DNA of 64,000 bases from Neocallimastix lanati (nom. inval.) (lineage: Eukaryota > Neocallimastigomycota > Neocallimastigomycetes > Neocallimastigales > Neocallimastigaceae): NCBI GenBank assembly GCA_016946835.1, contig JACVTC010000264.1:1-64000 (forward strand), given 5' to 3'. The notes beneath the pieces were generated by a model, which was given only the letters and a program-made list of their open reading frames with translations, searched no databases and was not told the DNA's origin. Positions 61,980 to 64,000 of this stretch are shown piece by piece. The translations under genes and the position numbers were made by a program. Position 1 is the first letter of the stretch. The number at the start of each line of letters is the position of its first letter.

Positions 61980-62831
61980 TTATAATCTTTTAGTACTACA
62001 ATGAATTGAATTTGGTATAAAGTTTATATCTACAAAGTAAGCTTTACATGTAAAATTGACCATTGGTATATTATTAACAATACGTTCATTAATAATAATA
62101 TAATTTACTTTTATCAATGGATAAATATTTCCATTAATATAACAAAACGTGTCTCTAGAAAGAAGATCTGCCATCTCATCCAAATAATCATCTCCACAAT
62201 AAACATTAGTACCAATCTTTTTTTTGCCTTTAAATGAATCTTTAAAGTAGCGAATATTAATATATTCGGTATTATTATTTCCTTTATTTATAATACCAGT
62301 AAAGATCCAATTTTGATTAAATTTTACATTATTCTTTTTTAACATGTAATAAATAGGAGAAGATTCGTCGATATGTCTAATATAATCCGAAATTAGCATT
62401 TGCATACGAGAATCGATAAATCGAAGTCGTTCAATAAATTTTTTCATTGGTTCAGTTTCGTTTTCGGAAATTCGATGAATAAAATTATCTTGTACAAAAT
62501 TGTTTTTATTAAGATGATAATGAGACATTGGAATAGATAAAGAGGGTAAATCCGTTAACGTAATACCAGAACTAATTTTTAAAGGTCCTAAAATTACATT
62601 ATTGGTATTATTGAAACATTTAATAACAAATCGAAACATACTATTATTTTTAGGTAAAGGTACAACTTCCTTAAAATTTATAGTAGATATCATTCTTTGA
62701 AATATCATATCTGTACTGCATGATGATGATAAGATACGATTATAATAATCCATTCTTGAAGTACTAGATTTATTAGAAGAGTTTATCGACTTGACAAGTT
62801 GTTCCGAACTTTTAAAATTCTTTTTTTGCAT
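61980..62831 (-). CDS. Unknown 283-aa core protein, second copy
   Basis: Same translation as 885-1736; it is the same gene seen again if the molecule is circular. See that entry. Confidence 0.75.
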   Translation of the reverse strand: MQKKNFKSSEQLVKSINSSNKSSTSRMDYYNRILSSSCSTDMIFQRMISTINFKEVVPLPKNNSMFRFVIKCFNNTNNVILGPLKISSGITLTDLPSLSIPMSHYHLNKNNFVQDNFIHRISENETEPMKKFIERLRFIDSRMQMLISDYIRHIDESSPIYYMLKKNNVKFNQNWIFTGIINKGNNNTEYINIRYFKDSFKGKKKIGTNVYCGDDYLDEMADLLSRDTFCYINGNIYPLIKVNYIIINERIVNNIPMVNFTCKAYFVDINFIPNSIHCSTKRL

Positions 62832-63419
62832 TTTAAATTTTAATACTTTTTAATACATTAATTATTGTATTTAAAAAATTTAAATAAAATTTATATACGT
62901 TAATGAGTAATTTACTACTAAATTTATAATTTAATTTTTCATTTTAAACAAATTAGGAAATGGTTAAAATATATTATTTATGACAAATTTTTTTTCTTTT
63001 TTTTGTATAAGCCCCTAATCACTATAAACTATTAATTTTATTATTATATTTTATTATTTTTAAAAAAAAATTTAAATATTTACAAATTAATATTATAATA
63101 TACATAATTTCTTATATTAAATTCATTTCATTTCATATAAAAGAATATTTATAATTAATTAGTAATATTATAATATTGGATAATAATTTCAATAAAAAAA
63201 AAAATAATTTATGTAAAAATTAAAATTATTCATATTTTTTTTTTAAACCAAAATTATAATTTTAATATTTTATAAAAGTTAAATTGAACATAAAATTCCA
63301 TATTTTTTATTAGACATATATATAATGAATTATATTTAAATAATATTTATTAAATATTTAAAATTAATAAATAATTTAAATCTAAATATTATTAAAAAAT
63401 TATAAATTAAATAAAAGTT
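62832..63419. other. Intergenic, second copy
   Basis: Repeat of 1737-2324. Confidence 0.6.
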
Positions 63420-63671
63420 TTAAATAACTCTTTTACAGTTTGAACAATAATATACTATAGTGGCTTCTTCATCACATCTACGAATTTGTAAACGTCTCAA
63501 CTCAATATATTTATTATTATTACATCTTTTACAACATATAGAATTTTTTTTTATTTCCTTTTTTTCATCATCTAATACCGGTAATTTATTTTTCTCTCTT
63601 AATCTATCTTCACTAAATAAGGACGATTCTTTAAAAAATTTATCCAATGCTTTCATCGAAATATTATCCAT
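63420..63671 (-). CDS. Minimal TFIIS-like factor, second copy
   Basis: Same translation as 2325-2576, with the C-x2-C pairs and the DE loop; the same gene seen again on a circular map. Confidence 0.85.
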   Translation of the reverse strand: MDNISMKALDKFFKESSLFSEDRLREKNKLPVLDDEKKEIKKNSICCKRCNNNKYIELRRLQIRRCDEEATIVYYCSNCKRVI

Positions 63672-64000
63672 GTTATATTAATTTTTTAATTATTAATCTT
63701 TAATCTATTTAAATTAATTTATTTATTTATTTTTATTTATTTTTTTTATTTATTTATTTTTATTTATTTATTTTTATTTATTTATTTTTATTTATTTATT
63801 TTTATTTATTTATTTATATATTTAATTTATTAATTTACTTTCTATTATTTATTTGCTATATCTATTTAAAGTTTTTAAAAAGAATATTTCCTAATTTTTT
63901 TTCTCCAAAATTTAGTTATAAATTTGATTTAGATTTTAACAAATTTTTAAATTTTTTAAAATTCATTTTAGAAAAAAAAATATTATAAAAATTTTTCTAA
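63672..64000. other. Intergenic, second copy, cut by window end
   Basis: Repeat of 2577-2905, including the ATTT-type simple repeat at about 63715-63817. Confidence 0.65.

Larger units (their letters stand above)
61097..64000. repeat. Second copy of the terminal redundancy
   Basis: Same as 1-2905 apart from one T fewer in a poly-T run near 61575-61589. It includes the helicase 3' end, the 283-aa gene and TFIIS again. Confidence 0.95.

Noticed and set aside
1-64000. Polinton/adintovirus identity
   Set aside because: No retroviral-type integrase, capsid, packaging ATPase, protease or terminal inverted repeats, and the PolB is not protein-primed.
1-64000. Simple identity with a pGKL-type killer plasmid
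   Set aside because: The transcription kit is similar, but the unit is far larger, the polymerase lacks a terminal-protein domain and TPR insertions, and D5-like and UDG-like genes are present; the unit also appears circular or terminally redundant.
1-64000. Bacterial or phage origin
   Set aside because: Eukaryotic-type capping enzyme, TFIIS, Rpb2, Kex2-like sites, signal peptides and CBM18 domains; no Shine-Dalgarno spacing and wide AT gaps between genes.

Overview
The window is one complete, intronless, extremely AT-rich replicon of about 61.1 kb. The first 2,905 bases and the last 2,904 bases are the same sequence, differing by one T in a poly-T run, so the 64-kb window runs slightly more than once around a circle, or along a tandem or terminally redundant molecule. 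The gene set is a mosaic. One half is a replication and transcription kit of the nucleocytoplasmic large DNA virus (NCLDV) type. The other half encodes secreted or membrane proteins with lectin, hevein-type chitin-binding and ankyrin modules, Kex2-like sites and Thr-rich linkers. That style, with the very low GC and poly-Asn runs, points to a fungal host, most likely an anaerobic gut fungus (Neocallimastigomycota). The host assignment is inference.

Core block, read around the circle from 53.1 kb through 61.1 kb (= position 1) to 24.1 kb. It holds: the N-terminal part of RNA polymerase subunit 1 (bridge helix included); a 290-aa protein with a small Cys/His motif; an NPH-I/D6-type SF2 helicase; a 283-aa unknown; a minimal TFIIS; a probable VETF-large-like early transcription factor; the C-terminal part of RNA polymerase subunit 1 (trigger loop); family B DNA polymerase; two small unknowns; a D5-like SF3 helicase; RNA polymerase subunit 2; a uracil-DNA-glycosylase-like protein; and a three-domain mRNA capping enzyme. 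These suffice in principle for self-contained replication and capped transcription outside the nucleus. The polymerase subunit 1 is encoded as two separate genes, divided at the junction used by archaeal RpoA'/RpoA''.

Cargo block, 24.1 to 53.1 kb. It begins with a 9-kb minus-strand locus for a very large secreted multi-module protein, interrupted in several places, and a decayed coding remnant. An ankyrin-repeat protein with a C-terminal membrane anchor follows. After a 1.5-kb gap with an unusually GC-rich, structured island come a small GPI-like surface protein, a large secreted lectin locus, and a secreted protein with three ricin-B-like modules plus three chitin-binding type-1 domains.

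I find no major capsid protein, packaging ATPase, maturation protease, integrase, terminal inverted repeat or protein-primed polymerase. My reading is a capsid-less, probably cytoplasmic replicon of poxvirus/asfarvirus-like descent that carries cell-wall-directed secreted cargo. Its logic parallels the yeast cytoplasmic linear (pGKL-type) plasmids, but it is larger, has a different replication module, and appears circular or terminally redundant. Core genes look whole; parts of the cargo look broken. An alternative I cannot exclude is a chimeric assembly of a viral core with host DNA.
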